64,000 nucleotides of DNA, taken from NCBI GenBank assembly GCA_965117025.1, contig OZ220746.1, positions 1,054,001-1,118,000 of the forward strand, in the 5' to 3' direction. Made by a program: the position numbers and the translations under genes. The notes beneath the pieces were generated by a model. That model was given only the letters and a program-made list of their open reading frames with translations, was not told the DNA's origin and did not search any database. Of the stretch, positions 36,502 through 46,094 are shown in pieces (within the stretch, counting starts at the first letter, position 1; each line of letters begins with the position of its first letter). The DNA is from VXPQ01 sp965117025 (GTDB lineage Bacteria; Bacteroidota; Rhodothermia; Rhodothermales; VXPQ01).

Positions 36502-38640
36502 TCATAGCGTGAGGCGGAGAGCGGCATAAAGCCGCCGTCCGGGAAGCGACGGTACAAGGGCCGGGCGCGTAATGTCGAGCACATTATCCACGCCAAGCTG
36601 GATCTCGGCGTCCGCCGGACCCGGAGCCGGAACTGTCTTGGTAACGGTCACATCGAAAACGGCGTAAGCCGGGACGAACTCGTCGTCGCGGTTGGCCAGC
36701 GCGTTGCCGTCGAGATCGCGGTAGCCGTAACGGCTGCGCCAGCGTCCTCGAACACTGGCGGTGAGACCAAACGGCGTGTGGACATACACAGTGCGGAATG
36801 TCGCCGTATGGGGCGAGCGCCCGAACATTCCTCCATAGTCGCCTGGGCCGAGGCGGTATTCCCGCCCGGACGGATCGCGTCCGAACACGGTACCGGTTTC
36901 CAGCGCTTCGACCACCTCGCGGTCGCGCGCCTGGAGAAACTGATAGCCGAAGGCGATATTGAACCGGCTTCGTTGCTCCGCAATCACGCGGATGGTCGCA
37001 TCCGCTTCGACGCCCCGCGTGTAGATCCGCGCAAGGTTGAAATAGCCGAAAACGAACTGTCCGTTCGTCTTTCGCGCGATCGGCTGGGTCTCGATGAGAT
37101 CGCGCACGTTGTTGTGAAAGGCATTGGCCGAAAAAGCCAGCCGGGGGAACGGCTCGATCGAACCACCGATGTTGACCGCAACGGAACTTTCGGCCCGGAT
37201 CTCCTCCAGCATGGTGGGATCGATAAAAAGATGATCGATCGCTCCCTCCGCCTGCAGACGTGCAACCCCTTCCTGCAGCCGGGTCGCGCCAAAGACGGAG
37301 TACCCCGCCGCAGCGTTGGTGAAAGCGAGGTAAAACTGCCGGAAAGCCGGCGCCTTGAAACCGCTGCCCACACTCAGTCGAAAGCGCAGGTTATCCGCCG
37401 GACGAACGAGAAGGGCTATTTTCGGCGTCAGCCGCGCGGCGTAGTCGGAATGGGCATCGAAGCGGGCGCTTGCACTCACTTCCAACAGGCGCAACGGAAG
37501 CCATTCATGCTGGGCAAAAGCATAGGCCTGGTTCGCCGTCGGACGTTCGCCGTCGGCGTCCGGTCCATAGCGGTCGCCTCCGAGGCGTTCACGCACCGCG
37601 CCCCCGCCCAGGCTCGTGAGATGGCGCCCGTTCCAGAGTGCATCGAGTTGGGTCTCGGCCTTCAGATAGTACTGGTCAAAATCGTCCTCATAGGTGAGTA
37701 CCCCGTCACTCTGGCGGTGGTAGCGGGTCTCGGTCCGGTAACGCGCTCCGTAGAGCGTTGTCGTGAGCCGTAAATGATCGGAGAGCCGAATCCGGGCTTC
37801 CGGATGCAGACTCCAGTCGACCCGGCGTCCCTCATCGTCGTAGCGCACTTCGACGCCATCGCCCCTCAGAGCGAATGCGCTTTCCTGATCCTCTACGGTC
37901 GCCCGGGCGCCGAGCCGCAGCAGCACGCGATCCGAAAGGGCAAGGCGGCTGCGCCAATCGGCCGTCCAGTCGGTGAAAGCAGGACTGGTGGCTCCGAATG
38001 AGGCGGGCGTCAGATCATAGCCTGCCGAAGCATAGCGGTTGAAAAGCAGGCGCGCGCCCGCCCGCTCGCGTCCGGCTTCGACTTCGGCGGTAAGGTCCGT
38101 CGTACCGAACGAACCGAACCGGCCGCCAAGGGCGCTGCGAAACCCTTCGGCTGCAGGCGCTGTGATAAGATTGACAACGCCCGCAAGCGCTTCGCTTCCA
38201 TAGAGCGACGACGACGGGCCGCGCACGATTTCGACCCGGTCCAGGCCCTGCACGGTCAACCGATCCAAATCGAGAGTTCCTGCCGTCCGCCCGATGACGG
38301 GCTCGCCATCAAGAAGAATGAGCGTGTATTCGGGGGAAAACCCCTGCACCTGCAACCCGGTGCCATGGTCATCAAACAGGGCAAGACCAGGAACCGCTAC
38401 AAGGACATCGCTCAGCCGCACAGCCCCTTGCATCCGCATGGTTTCGGCCAGAACGACCGTAGTGGGCACAGCCACATCCTCCAGCGCCTTCTCCGAGCGC
38501 GTCGCGGTCACGACGATAGGCGCCATCTCGACGACGCGAGACGAATCCGCTTTCACGGAATCGGCTGGAACTTGCTGAGCGTGCGCCGTCACCGAAGGGA
38601 TCACTATGACGAGCGCCAAAAAAAAGCAAAGGGGCCTCAT
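36502..38640 (-). CDS. TonB-dependent heme/iron receptor
   Basis: The 712-residue receptor has a signal peptide ending AHAQ (about 22). A TonB-box-like segment (PIVVTATRSEKALEDVAV) leads into a plug domain (about 50-165, LILLDGEPVIGRTAGTLDLD and VEIVRGPSSSLYGSEALAGV). The rest is a beta barrel ending in LRLTL. It lacks STN and CarboxypepD domains, unlike the receptor at 11464. Pairing with an HmuY-like lipoprotein supports heme uptake. A 19-bp palindrome 30 bp ahead of the ATG suggests iron control. Confidence 0.9.
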   Translation of the reverse strand: MRPLCFFLALVIVIPSVTAHAQQVPADSVKADSSRVVEMAPIVVTATRSEKALEDVAVPTTVVLAETMRMQGAVRLSDVLVAVPGLALFDDHGTGLQVQGFSPEYTLILLDGEPVIGRTAGTLDLDRLTVQGLDRVEIVRGPSSSLYGSEALAGVVNLITAPAAEGFRSALGGRFGSFGTTDLTAEVEAGRERAGARLLFNRYASAGYDLTPASFGATSPAFTDWTADWRSRLALSDRVLLRLGARATVEDQESAFALRGDGVEVRYDDEGRRVDWSLHPEARIRLSDHLRLTTTLYGARYRTETRYHRQSDGVLTYEDDFDQYYLKAETQLDALWNGRHLTSLGGGAVRERLGGDRYGPDADGERPTANQAYAFAQHEWLPLRLLEVSASARFDAHSDYAARLTPKIALLVRPADNLRFRLSVGSGFKAPAFRQFYLAFTNAAAGYSVFGATRLQEGVARLQAEGAIDHLFIDPTMLEEIRAESSVAVNIGGSIEPFPRLAFSANAFHNNVRDLIETQPIARKTNGQFVFGYFNLARIYTRGVEADATIRVIAEQRSRFNIAFGYQFLQARDREVVEALETGTVFGRDPSGREYRLGPGDYGGMFGRSPHTATFRTVYVHTPFGLTASVRGRWRSRYGYRDLDGNALANRDDEFVPAYAVFDVTVTKTVPAPGPADAEIQLGVDNVLDITRPALVPSLPGRRLYAALRLTL

Positions 38641-38670
38641 GGAGGGAAGGCTTGACTGGCAATGTCTTGT

Positions 38671-38689
38671 ATTTAGACTTAATCTAAAT
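38671..38689 (-). promoter_or_regulatory. DtxR/MntR-like metal-regulator palindrome
   Basis: ATTTAGATTAAGTCTAAAT (minus strand) is a perfect 7-5-7 inverted repeat lying 30 bp upstream of the receptor ATG. Its TTTAG...CTAAA ends resemble DtxR/IdeR/MntR boxes (TTAGG-type) more than Fur boxes (GATAATGAT-type). Position and palindrome are seen; the regulator is inference. Confidence 0.7.
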
Positions 38690-38856
38690 TAGGATCTGGT
38701 ACATCTTTGTGAATTTATTATAGAGAGTACATACGGCATGGAAGATGGACGGTTCAAGGGGATATTGACCGCACAATCAGGGAGGCCGTTCCGCGCGCCG
38801 CTTCATAACACTACCGGCTCCCCCGTACGCTACAAAATCAATCTTCTACGCCTTGC

Positions 38857-40215
38857 TCAACCGCCAAACAGATTCCGCTGCACAAAAGCGTTGCGGAATT
38901 TGCCGTCCGGGTCGTACTCCTGAAGCAGTTCCCTGAATGCGGACATCTTTTCGTACCTCGATTGCAGCCGGTCCGGCGCCATCGTAAACAGTTTTCCCCA
39001 ATGCGGACGCGCTTCAAAGGGTTCGAGCGCTTCTTCGATGACGGGAAGGAGTTCTTGCAGCGCATCCCAGTCCTGCTCCCAGGTACAGTGAAAGGCGACA
39101 CTGGGCCGGTCAAAGCACATACTCATCCACAGATCGTCCCGGTCGATACTGCGCACCTCCGAAATCATCAGGAGCGAACCAAACCGCTCTCCCATCCCCT
39201 GAAAAATTCTTGCCACTTCTCGCGCGTGTTCCTGGGGGACAAAGTATTCGCTTTGCAATTCCTTGCCGCTGCTCGGGGTAAAGTCCATACGGAAATGCGG
39301 CAGGCGCTCATACCAGGGGCCGGGGACGCCCATCTGTTCGGTGCAATTCACCGCCGAGAGTGCCAGAATCGGATGCACATTCCTCGTCGCCAGATTCGCG
39401 CCGAAAAACGCGGGCTCCGCCTCGAACGCGTCGTCCCCCGCTACCCGCTTGATCCAGACCTGGTTCACCGTGTCCGATTGCCAGTCCGTGAACAGGCTGA
39501 CACTGTAGCCGCTCGACATAATTTCATCGAAATGATCGTCCAGCGAGGCCACCGGGAGATCCAGGTAGACATGCTGGATCATGTCGAAGGCGGGCTGGAG
39601 GTCCAGCGTAACTTCCGTAACCACGCCGAGGCTGCCGAGCCCCACGACCGCTCCGGCAAATCGTTCGCCGTCCTCCTCGCGGGAAAGGGTGACCAGATCG
39701 CCGTTCGCGTCGATGAACGTGATTGCGGCAACCGCCGTGGCCAGATTTCCGTTCGCCACGCCCGAGCCGTGGGTGGCTGTAGCACAGGCGCCTGCCACGG
39801 AGATATGCGGCAGGGAGGCCAAGTTGTGCAAGGCATATCCTCTCTCCTGGAGGTAAGGGGCCAGATCACCGTAGCGCATGCCAGCCCCCACGGTTACCCT
39901 GTTGGCTGCCTCGTCGAGATGCACCACCTGATTGAGATGTTCAAGGGATATTTGCGCGGCGGTGCTGTCGGCAATGGCATTGAAACAATGGCGCGAACCG
40001 AGCGGCCGAATTTTGGGCGTGCTCCTCACGAGTTCCTGCGCCTCTGCAACCGTCTGCGGCAGATGCAACCGGTCCGTAGAGTAGGTAAGATTCCCGGCCC
40101 AATTCGTCCGGGGCGGAAGGGTGGCGACTTCTTCCGGTCTGCAAGAGGCCAGCGGAGAAAGAATACCGCCCGCCACGAGGGCGGAACATGTTTTCAGGAA
40201 AGTTCTTTTGTCCAT
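38857..40215 (-). CDS. Alditol-oxidase-like FAD-dependent oxidase (exported)
   Basis: The 452-residue protein is related to alditol oxidase/D-arabinono-lactone oxidase. Covalent FAD attachment is expected at His76 in PLGSRHCFNAIADS, the AldO position (GSGHSF). FAD-binding segments include ATATHGSG and GAVVGLGSLGVVTEVTLDL; the C-terminus contains ARPHWGKLF. The N-terminus has a Tat-like motif in KR form (MDKRTFLKTC) and a possible lipobox (LASC, Cys25), so it is probably exported. These enzymes oxidise sugar alcohols or aldonolactones with oxygen. The substrate is unknown. It is divergent from the SDR at 40401, with a palindromic element between them. Confidence 0.87.
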   Translation of the reverse strand: MDKRTFLKTCSALVAGGILSPLASCRPEEVATLPPRTNWAGNLTYSTDRLHLPQTVAEAQELVRSTPKIRPLGSRHCFNAIADSTAAQISLEHLNQVVHLDEAANRVTVGAGMRYGDLAPYLQERGYALHNLASLPHISVAGACATATHGSGVANGNLATAVAAITFIDANGDLVTLSREEDGERFAGAVVGLGSLGVVTEVTLDLQPAFDMIQHVYLDLPVASLDDHFDEIMSSGYSVSLFTDWQSDTVNQVWIKRVAGDDAFEAEPAFFGANLATRNVHPILALSAVNCTEQMGVPGPWYERLPHFRMDFTPSSGKELQSEYFVPQEHAREVARIFQGMGERFGSLLMISEVRSIDRDDLWMSMCFDRPSVAFHCTWEQDWDALQELLPVIEEALEPFEARPHWGKLFTMAPDRLQSRYEKMSAFRELLQEYDPDGKFRNAFVQRNLFGG

Positions 40216-40257
40216 TCTGTTTTGCTGCGCTGATACACGACACGGCTCGCAAATCGA

Positions 40258-40316
40258 ATATAGGATACTCTGACCAAAACCTCTGAGCTTTGCGGACCTA
40301 ATCAGAGTATCCTATA
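40258..40316. repeat. Intergenic palindromic element, inverted orientation
   Basis: The arms TATAGGATACTCTGA (40259-40273) and TCAGAGTATCCTATA (40302-40316) pair perfectly over 15 bp. The core reads CCTCTGAGCTTTGCGGA, the reverse complement of the core at 22423 and 51457. It lies in the divergent region of the AldO-like and SDR genes. Confidence 0.88.
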
Positions 40317-40356
40317 CCGAACGGTTCCGTGTATTGCGGTACAATGCGTTCGCTAT

Positions 40357-40378
40357 TATCCTTAAGGATACGCTGATC
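40357..40378. repeat. Half copy of the palindrome family with its own short palindrome
   Basis: AAGGATACGCTGATC (40364-40378) resembles one family arm, and TATCCTTAAGGATA (40357-40370) is a perfect 14-bp palindrome. It lies 22 bp before the SDR start. Confidence 0.5.
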
Positions 40379-40400
40379 GGATACGAAAACACCCTGCATT

Positions 40401-41171
40401 ATGACTTTCGATGGGAAAATCGTGGTCGTCACCGGAGCGGCCCAGGGAATCGGGGCCGCCGCCATGGAACTGTTTCTGGAAAAGGGCGCGTGCGTAGCCT
40501 GCCTGGACATTGCCCCCGCAAAAGAAGGGGATGCGGAAAACAGCATGTATGTCCAGTGTGACGTATCGAAAGCGGATCAGGTGGAGCGGGCCTTCCGGCA
40601 GGTGCTCGACCGGTTCGAACGCATCGACGTACTCGTCAACAATGCGGCGGTCCAGACCTACGGCACCGTCGAGGAAACGTCCGAGGAAGAGTGGGACCGC
40701 GTGCTGGCCGTCAACGTGAAGGGAGCCTTTCTGTGTGCAAAACAGGCACTCCCGAGCATGACCGCCCAACGGAACGGCGTGATCGTGAATGTATCGAGCG
40801 TACAGGCGCTGATGAGCGAAGAGCACGTGGCCGCTTACGCCACCAGTAAGGCCGCCATGCTCGGTCTTACGCGCAGCATTGCCGTGGATTACGCGCCGTA
40901 CAATGTTCGCTCGTCCGCTGTGTGTCCGGGCAGCGTGGACACGCCGCTCCTGCAATGGGCGGCGGACCAGTCCGGCGACCCGGAAGCCATGATGAACGAA
41001 ATCCGGGGCATGCACCTCCTGAACCGGGCGGCCGATCCCAGTGAAATCGCCCATCTTATCGCCTATCTGGCAAGCGACGAAGCCAGCTTCATCACGGGAC
41101 AAGCCTTCCGGATCGACGGCGGCCTGGGCGTCAAGATCGGGGGCGCCTTCCGTGGAAAACAGAAGCGGTAA
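40401..41171 (+). CDS. SDR-family oxidoreductase
   Basis: A classical 256-residue short-chain dehydrogenase. The cofactor motif is VTGAAQGIG, followed by CDVSKAD, LVNNAAVQTYG, catalytic Ser in NVSSVQAL, Tyr-Lys in YATSKAAML, and the family C-terminus FITGQAFRIDGGLG. CLDI after the second strand suggests an Asp favouring NAD(H). It acts in the cytoplasm. The next gene, a binding lipoprotein, starts 70 bp downstream on the same strand. Substrate unknown; sugar or polyol oxidation is plausible given the neighbours. Confidence 0.92.
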   Translation: MTFDGKIVVVTGAAQGIGAAAMELFLEKGACVACLDIAPAKEGDAENSMYVQCDVSKADQVERAFRQVLDRFERIDVLVNNAAVQTYGTVEETSEEEWDRVLAVNVKGAFLCAKQALPSMTAQRNGVIVNVSSVQALMSEEHVAAYATSKAAMLGLTRSIAVDYAPYNVRSSAVCPGSVDTPLLQWAADQSGDPEAMMNEIRGMHLLNRAADPSEIAHLIAYLASDEASFITGQAFRIDGGLGVKIGGAFRGKQKR

Positions 41172-41241
41172 CAGCGCGTTCACCGGATGGCCGGATACCC
41201 TGTCCGGCATAACAGGCCCTGTCAGGAAACGGAGTACATGC

Positions 41242-42492
41242 ATGGCGGACCGTATCCGGAAATGCTGCATCGCACTGCTCGTATTATTCGTTGCAGGATG
41301 CAATCCGCTCGACGACTTCGAGGCAGGACCGCTCGGCGCGGTCGAGATCAGCGAGAACGAGCCGGTACGAATTCGTTCGCTGTTCCCGATCACCGGACCC
41401 GCATCGTCCCACGGCGCATCGCTGGGACAGGCCGTCGAACTGGCCGTGCGGGATTTCGGAAGCATGCATGGCCGCCCGGTCGACCCCGGACAGCCTGTGG
41501 ACGCCATGTGCTCGCCCGAAGGCGGCCGGACAGGCGCCGAACAGATCGTCGGGGACCGGCAGATAGCGGGCATCATCGGTACAGCGTGCTCGGCCTCGGG
41601 CGTGACCGCCTCGCCGGTGATGAGCGAGGCGGGGTTCACGATGATTTCTCCGGCCAACGCATCGCCGTTGCTTACTTCCGATCTCGAAGGCAACGCAGGG
41701 ATTCATTACTATCCCGGTTACTTCCGCGTCGTCACCAACGACCTTTACCGGGGACGGGCCGTCGCCGACTTCGCCTGGAAGGAACTGGGGCTGCGGCGTA
41801 TGGGGGCCGTGCATGACGGCGACCCCTACACGACAGCCCTTGTGAGCGCATTCGGCAGCGCATTCCGCACGCTCGGCGGAGAAGTCACGACCGCCGGAAT
41901 CGCAAAAGGCGATACGGACATGAATGCTGTGCTCGCGGAATTCGCGGCAGCCGGAGCAGAGGGTGTCTTCGTTCCGCTTTTTCTTGCGGAAGGCTCGCTT
42001 TTCGTCGAGCAGGCGAGGGGATCCGACGGCCTAAAAGATGCAGCGCTCATCACGGGCTCGGCCATGCTCGTGCCGGAGTTCCTCGGTGCGCCGCAGTCGG
42101 AAGGCATGTACTTCGCAGGACCGGTGCTGGAACACGGCCCGGCGACCAATGGCGTCACCGGAAAAAACGCCGACGCGGTGCTCGCGGCGTTCGAGGATAC
42201 GTACGGCGGCGCACCGGCTTCTCCGTACTGGGCGCACGCCTACGACGCCGCCACGCTGTTGCTCGCCGCGATCGAATCCGTTGCGGTGGAGAAAGGAGAA
42301 ACGTTATATGTGGACCGCCTCGCGCTGCGCCAGGAGATCGCAGCCACCACCGGCTTTCAGGGTATCATCGGCGTACTCTCCTGCGATGATTTCGGGGACT
42401 GCGGCGCCGGACGAATCAACATCTACCGCCACCTGGATTCGAACATTACGGACGCCGCACGCTTGCCGGTAGTATACCGGTTCGAGCCGTGA
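41242..42492 (+). CDS. Leu/Ile/Val-type periplasmic-binding lipoprotein (orphan)
   Basis: The 416-residue lipoprotein (LLVLFVAGC) has the type-I periplasmic-binding fold of branched-chain amino-acid receptors. Visible elements are IRSLFPITGPASSHGASLGQ, IIGTACSASGVTASPVMSEA, MISPANASPLLT and YWAHAYDAATLLLAAIESVA. The extra pair of cysteines in VLSCDDFGDCGAG near the end may form a disulphide. No permease or ATPase gene is nearby, so it could be a sensor subunit or serve a transporter elsewhere. The start at 41242 gives the lipoprotein signal. Confidence 0.87.
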   Translation: MADRIRKCCIALLVLFVAGCNPLDDFEAGPLGAVEISENEPVRIRSLFPITGPASSHGASLGQAVELAVRDFGSMHGRPVDPGQPVDAMCSPEGGRTGAEQIVGDRQIAGIIGTACSASGVTASPVMSEAGFTMISPANASPLLTSDLEGNAGIHYYPGYFRVVTNDLYRGRAVADFAWKELGLRRMGAVHDGDPYTTALVSAFGSAFRTLGGEVTTAGIAKGDTDMNAVLAEFAAAGAEGVFVPLFLAEGSLFVEQARGSDGLKDAALITGSAMLVPEFLGAPQSEGMYFAGPVLEHGPATNGVTGKNADAVLAAFEDTYGGAPASPYWAHAYDAATLLLAAIESVAVEKGETLYVDRLALRQEIAATTGFQGIIGVLSCDDFGDCGAGRINIYRHLDSNITDAARLPVVYRFEP

Positions 42493-42515
42493 GGCCGGGG
42501 AAGCTGCTACAGGGC

Positions 42516-44336
42516 CTACTCCCGCACCCCCAGCGTGACCTCCAGCGTGACCTCCTCCCCGTCCCGCTCCACGACGATCTTCACCACATCGCCGGGAGAC
42601 TGCTCGCGTAGCGCATAGGTATATGCGTAGATATCGGCGATGGGCTTGCCGGCGAATTCCACCACGATATCTCCGCCCCGGAGACCGCCCTCTTCCGCGG
42701 GACTTCCCGCCCGCACTCCCGTAAGCCGCAACCCCGTATCGCGCGGGGTCATATCGGGAATGGATCCCAGATACGCCGCACCGTATCCGCTGGTCGAGGA
42801 GGCACTGCCGCCGCCTGGCGAGGGGCGCGGCTGGGCCACGGCAGTCAACGCGACCGCATCCGCAGCATCCACGCCTGCAAGCCGGCGCACGACCCCGCTT
42901 GCCAGCTCGACCACCAGATCCACCCCTTCCCCGTTGACCTTCTGCCAGTCGTCCGAAGGACGGTGGTAATCCTCATGGGTATTCGTAAAAAAATGAAGCA
43001 CCGGAATGCCTTCCGCATAAAATGAGGAATGATCCGAAGGGCCGTACCCATCGTCCACCCCGGCTACCGCGAGTGGCTCGGAGAGGTCGGCATTGGCGTC
43101 GTCCAGAATCGCTTCCCATTCTTCCGCAGTGCCGGTTCCGAAAACCGTCAGGCCACGATCCTGCATCCGGCCTACCATGTCGAAATTGAGCATGGCGGCC
43201 GCATCGTCCAGTGGCACGGTGGGCTCCGCCACGAAGCGCGCCGACCCCCACAGGCCCTTCTCCTCACCGGTGAAAGCCATGAAGAGTACGCCCCGGTTCA
43301 GAGACGGTCCGTCGGCCATCTGCCCGGCGATCTCTATCACCGCCGCGACGCCGCTGGCGTTGTCGTCGGCGCCGTTGTGCACATCGCGGGAATCGGGCGC
43401 CAGCGAGCCGTCGCCCCCGAAGCCCAAATGGTCGTAGTGGGCGCCTACGATAATGTATTCCCGGGCCCGGTCCGGATCGGCGCCGGGCAGCAGGGCCACC
43501 ACGTTACGGGCCTCAGCCGTTTCCGGGGAAATGTCCACAGCGAGTCCTGCGGAGCTTCCCTCCTGCGCAGCACTGCGAACCGCTCCGGCGGCCTGCCCGG
43601 CGACCATGACCACAGGAATGGACAACGCCGCACGGGTTTCGCCGGAAGGATCGGGAAGGCGCATCCCGTCCGGCGCCAGCACCAGCAGGGCCGCCGCACC
43701 GCGCTCGGACGCCTCCATCGCCTTGAAATGAGAATCGCCCCGGAGCGACATGCCGTGCGGCGCAGCGGGATCGCCCCATTCCACGACCACGATCCTGCCG
43801 GAAATATCCATGCGGGCGTACGCGTCCCCGGCCTCCTCCGTGCCGTCTTTACCGGACTCACCCTCATTATTCGCCGAAGCATCCTCGGTCAGCCCGTGCC
43901 CGCCATACACCAGTGCATGCTCCATATGCCCACTCGCCGAAAAACCGAGGGGAACCCATTCCGAGCCGATCATGTATGCTCGCCCCGCCACGCGCAGTGC
44001 GTTGCCGGAACCGACCCGGACGCCTTTCCGGACCGAAAAATGGTGAAAGAAATCATGGTTCGATCCGGCGGGGGTAAGTCCGAGGCTTTGCAGTTCTCCG
44101 GCAATATACTCCCCGGCGCACCAGGCGCCCCGGGATCCGACTTCGCGGCCTTCGAGCCGGTCGTCGGCGAGGTAGCGGATATGCCGCATCGTTTCCGTCG
44201 GATCGGCGGACAGGTCGCGGGTCACCTCTTCCACAGAGGGGCACGATATCTGTCCGAAGGCGGGCTCGCTGACCGGCCCTGCGATAGCGACCGCGCACAG
44301 CGCTGCAAGAAAAGGCGCATATCGGGAAAAAATCAT
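42516..44336 (-). CDS. Secreted M28 metallopeptidase with PA and PDZ domains
   Basis: From 44336 the product has 606 residues and a signal peptide. A protease-associated domain (about 120-260) precedes the M28 zinc aminopeptidase domain. Metal ligands are visible in GAHYDHLGFGG (His), NGADDNASG (Asp), FTGEEKGLWGS (Glu pair), NFDMVGRMQD (Asp) and HEDYHRPSDD (His). A C-terminal PDZ domain (LRLTGVRAGSPAEEGGLRGG, then DIVVEF) ends the protein. It probably trims peptides in the periplasm or outside the cell. A start at 44363 is possible. It is divergent from the TolB-like gene, with only about 25 bp between. Confidence 0.9.
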   Translation of the reverse strand: MIFSRYAPFLAALCAVAIAGPVSEPAFGQISCPSVEEVTRDLSADPTETMRHIRYLADDRLEGREVGSRGAWCAGEYIAGELQSLGLTPAGSNHDFFHHFSVRKGVRVGSGNALRVAGRAYMIGSEWVPLGFSASGHMEHALVYGGHGLTEDASANNEGESGKDGTEEAGDAYARMDISGRIVVVEWGDPAAPHGMSLRGDSHFKAMEASERGAAALLVLAPDGMRLPDPSGETRAALSIPVVMVAGQAAGAVRSAAQEGSSAGLAVDISPETAEARNVVALLPGADPDRAREYIIVGAHYDHLGFGGDGSLAPDSRDVHNGADDNASGVAAVIEIAGQMADGPSLNRGVLFMAFTGEEKGLWGSARFVAEPTVPLDDAAAMLNFDMVGRMQDRGLTVFGTGTAEEWEAILDDANADLSEPLAVAGVDDGYGPSDHSSFYAEGIPVLHFFTNTHEDYHRPSDDWQKVNGEGVDLVVELASGVVRRLAGVDAADAVALTAVAQPRPSPGGGSASSTSGYGAAYLGSIPDMTPRDTGLRLTGVRAGSPAEEGGLRGGDIVVEFAGKPIADIYAYTYALREQSPGDVVKIVVERDGEEVTLEVTLGVRE

Positions 44337-44361
44337 AACGAATTTCACAAGTAACGGAAGC

Positions 44362-45495
44362 ATGACGTTCTTGCCCCGTCGTACGCGCATTGCCGCACCC
44401 CTGTTCACGGGCGCCATCTTCTTTGGCGCCGCGTTGTTGCTCGCTGCCTGCGGCGCGGATAGCGAGCAGTCTGTCCCCGGAGAAGACGCAGCGCCGGAAG
44501 CTCTCCTGCAGGCAACCAATCACGCACAACCCGGAGAAACGCACCTGCGCAATGTCCGCCAGTTGACCTTCGGCGGAGAAAACGCCGAAGCGTACTGGGC
44601 GTTCGACGGATCGGTGCTCATATATCAGGCCCGTAAACCGGGCGCCGGGTGCGACCAGATTTACATCATGGACGATCTGGAAACAGGAGAATCCCGCATG
44701 GTAAGCACCGGCGACGGGCGCACCACCTGTTCTTATTTTTATCCGTCGGGAGATCAGATCCTGTACTCGTCCACGCATCTTGCCGACCCGGCCTGCCCGC
44801 CTGTCCCGGACTTTTCGCAAGGCTATGTCTGGCCCATCTACGAGAGCTACGACATCTTCACGGCGGATGCCGACGGCGGCAATCTGCGCCGGCTCACGGA
44901 GACCGACGGCTATGACGCGGAGGCCACCTTCTCGCCGGTCGGGGGCCGGATCGTGTTCACGAGCATGCGCGACGGCGATCTGGAACTGTACTCGATGGCG
45001 CCGGACGGCTCAGACGTACAGCGGCTGACGAACCGTATCGGGTACGACGGGGGCGCTTTCTACTCCCCCGACGGTTCGCAAATCGTGTGGCGGGCGCATT
45101 ACCCCGAACCGGGACCGGAACAGGACGACTATCTCCGCCTCCTCGAGCAGGGCCTCCTGCGGCCCGGCGAGCTGGATATCTACGTCATGGATGCAGACGG
45201 CTCGAACATGCGCCAGGTGACGCACCTCGGCGGGGCCAACTTCGCCCCCTACTGGCATCCCGACGGGAAACGCATCCTGTTCAGTTCCAACCACGAGGAC
45301 CCGAACGGACGGGAGTTCGAAATCTATATGATCGGGGTGGATGGAACCGGCCTGACGCGCATCACGCACTCCGAAGCATTCGACGGATTTCCCGTATTCA
45401 GCCCGGACGGGCGCTACCTGGCGTTCGGTTCGAACCGGAACAACGCGGACACGAACGACACGAATATCTTCCTTGCGGAATGGGTCGAGGAATGA
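44362..45495 (+). CDS. TolB-like WD40/PD40 beta-propeller lipoprotein
   Basis: The 377-residue lipoprotein (LLLAAC) contains at least four PD40 repeats, each with the pattern SPDGxxIVF: FSPVGGRIVFTSMRDGDLEL, FYSPDGSQIVWRAHY, WHPDGKRILFSSNHED, FSPDGRYLAFGSNRNN. Repeats of this type are found in TolB, DPP4-like peptidases and many Bacteroidota envelope proteins. No catalytic domain follows, so a scaffold or binding role is likely. It is divergent from the M28 peptidase, and the two may share regulation. Confidence 0.88.
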   Translation: MTFLPRRTRIAAPLFTGAIFFGAALLLAACGADSEQSVPGEDAAPEALLQATNHAQPGETHLRNVRQLTFGGENAEAYWAFDGSVLIYQARKPGAGCDQIYIMDDLETGESRMVSTGDGRTTCSYFYPSGDQILYSSTHLADPACPPVPDFSQGYVWPIYESYDIFTADADGGNLRRLTETDGYDAEATFSPVGGRIVFTSMRDGDLELYSMAPDGSDVQRLTNRIGYDGGAFYSPDGSQIVWRAHYPEPGPEQDDYLRLLEQGLLRPGELDIYVMDADGSNMRQVTHLGGANFAPYWHPDGKRILFSSNHEDPNGREFEIYMIGVDGTGLTRITHSEAFDGFPVFSPDGRYLAFGSNRNNADTNDTNIFLAEWVEE

Positions 45496-45621
45496 TCAGG
45501 ACTCTCTGGCCTTTTGAGGATGCTGAAAGAGCCGGGCCTCGAAACGCAGAACCGATGGGCCGGCGCCATTCTTGTTCTGATATGCCATCCCGCCGTTCGT
45601 TCAGAACCTCATGCTCCGCAT

Positions 45622-45708
45622 TGGTGCCCAAGAGAGGACTCGAACCTCCACGCCCTAACGGGCACATGACCCTGAATCATGCGCGTCTACCAATTCCGCC
45701 ACTTGGGC
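45622..45708 (-). tRNA. tRNA-Leu (anticodon CAG)
   Basis: The minus strand reads a 7-bp acceptor stem GCCCAAG/CTTGGGC, a D-arm GCGGAATTGGTAGACGC, an anticodon stem CATGA/TCATG with loop TTCAGGG, a long variable arm, a T-arm with GGTTCGAGTCC and an encoded CCA. The anticodon CAG and the type-II variable arm give leucine. Confidence 0.96.
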
Positions 45709-46019
45709 CCGGGGCCACCTGACGCTGTTCGAAATGTATCGGTACCGGGCGTCTGTATCCCGAATCCCCAAGGAACATATTGCGTCAAATGTCCGGCGGA
45801 ATGTCAATGTCTGCCGGGAGCCGAAAGTTCCTGTACCAACTGCGCCCTGCATGGTAATCAACCATGTTTCGCCGGTTGTTCCGGAACCTGTCCCGTTCCC
45901 TGGGGTTTTTGTGAAATGGGCCATTTTCGAGGAGCAGGCAGGTCTGATCCCGTCCATGGCGCAATGGCAGGGCACTACGAAAAGAGTCACGCATGGTGTG
46001 GTCGCCCGCGCCTCTACCC
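45709..46019. other. Region between the two tRNA genes, 311 bp, nothing recognised
   Basis: Open frames cross this stretch on both strands, but none has a family signature, signal peptide or start context. I see no tRNA pseudogene or integrase footprint. Confidence 0.5.
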
Positions 46020-46094
46020 TCCTCGGTAGCTCAATGGTAGAGCATGCGGCTGTTAACCGCAGGGTTGTAGGTTCGAGTCCTACCCGGGGAGCCA
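46020..46094 (+). tRNA. tRNA-Asn (anticodon GTT)
   Basis: The acceptor stem TCCTCGG/CCGGGGA has one T-G pair. The D-arm GCTCAATGGTAGAGC, anticodon arm with loop CTGTTAA (anticodon GTT), T-arm GTAGGTTCGAGTCCTAC and encoded CCA complete a standard asparagine tRNA. It is followed 265 bp later by an isolated small membrane-protein gene. Confidence 0.96.
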
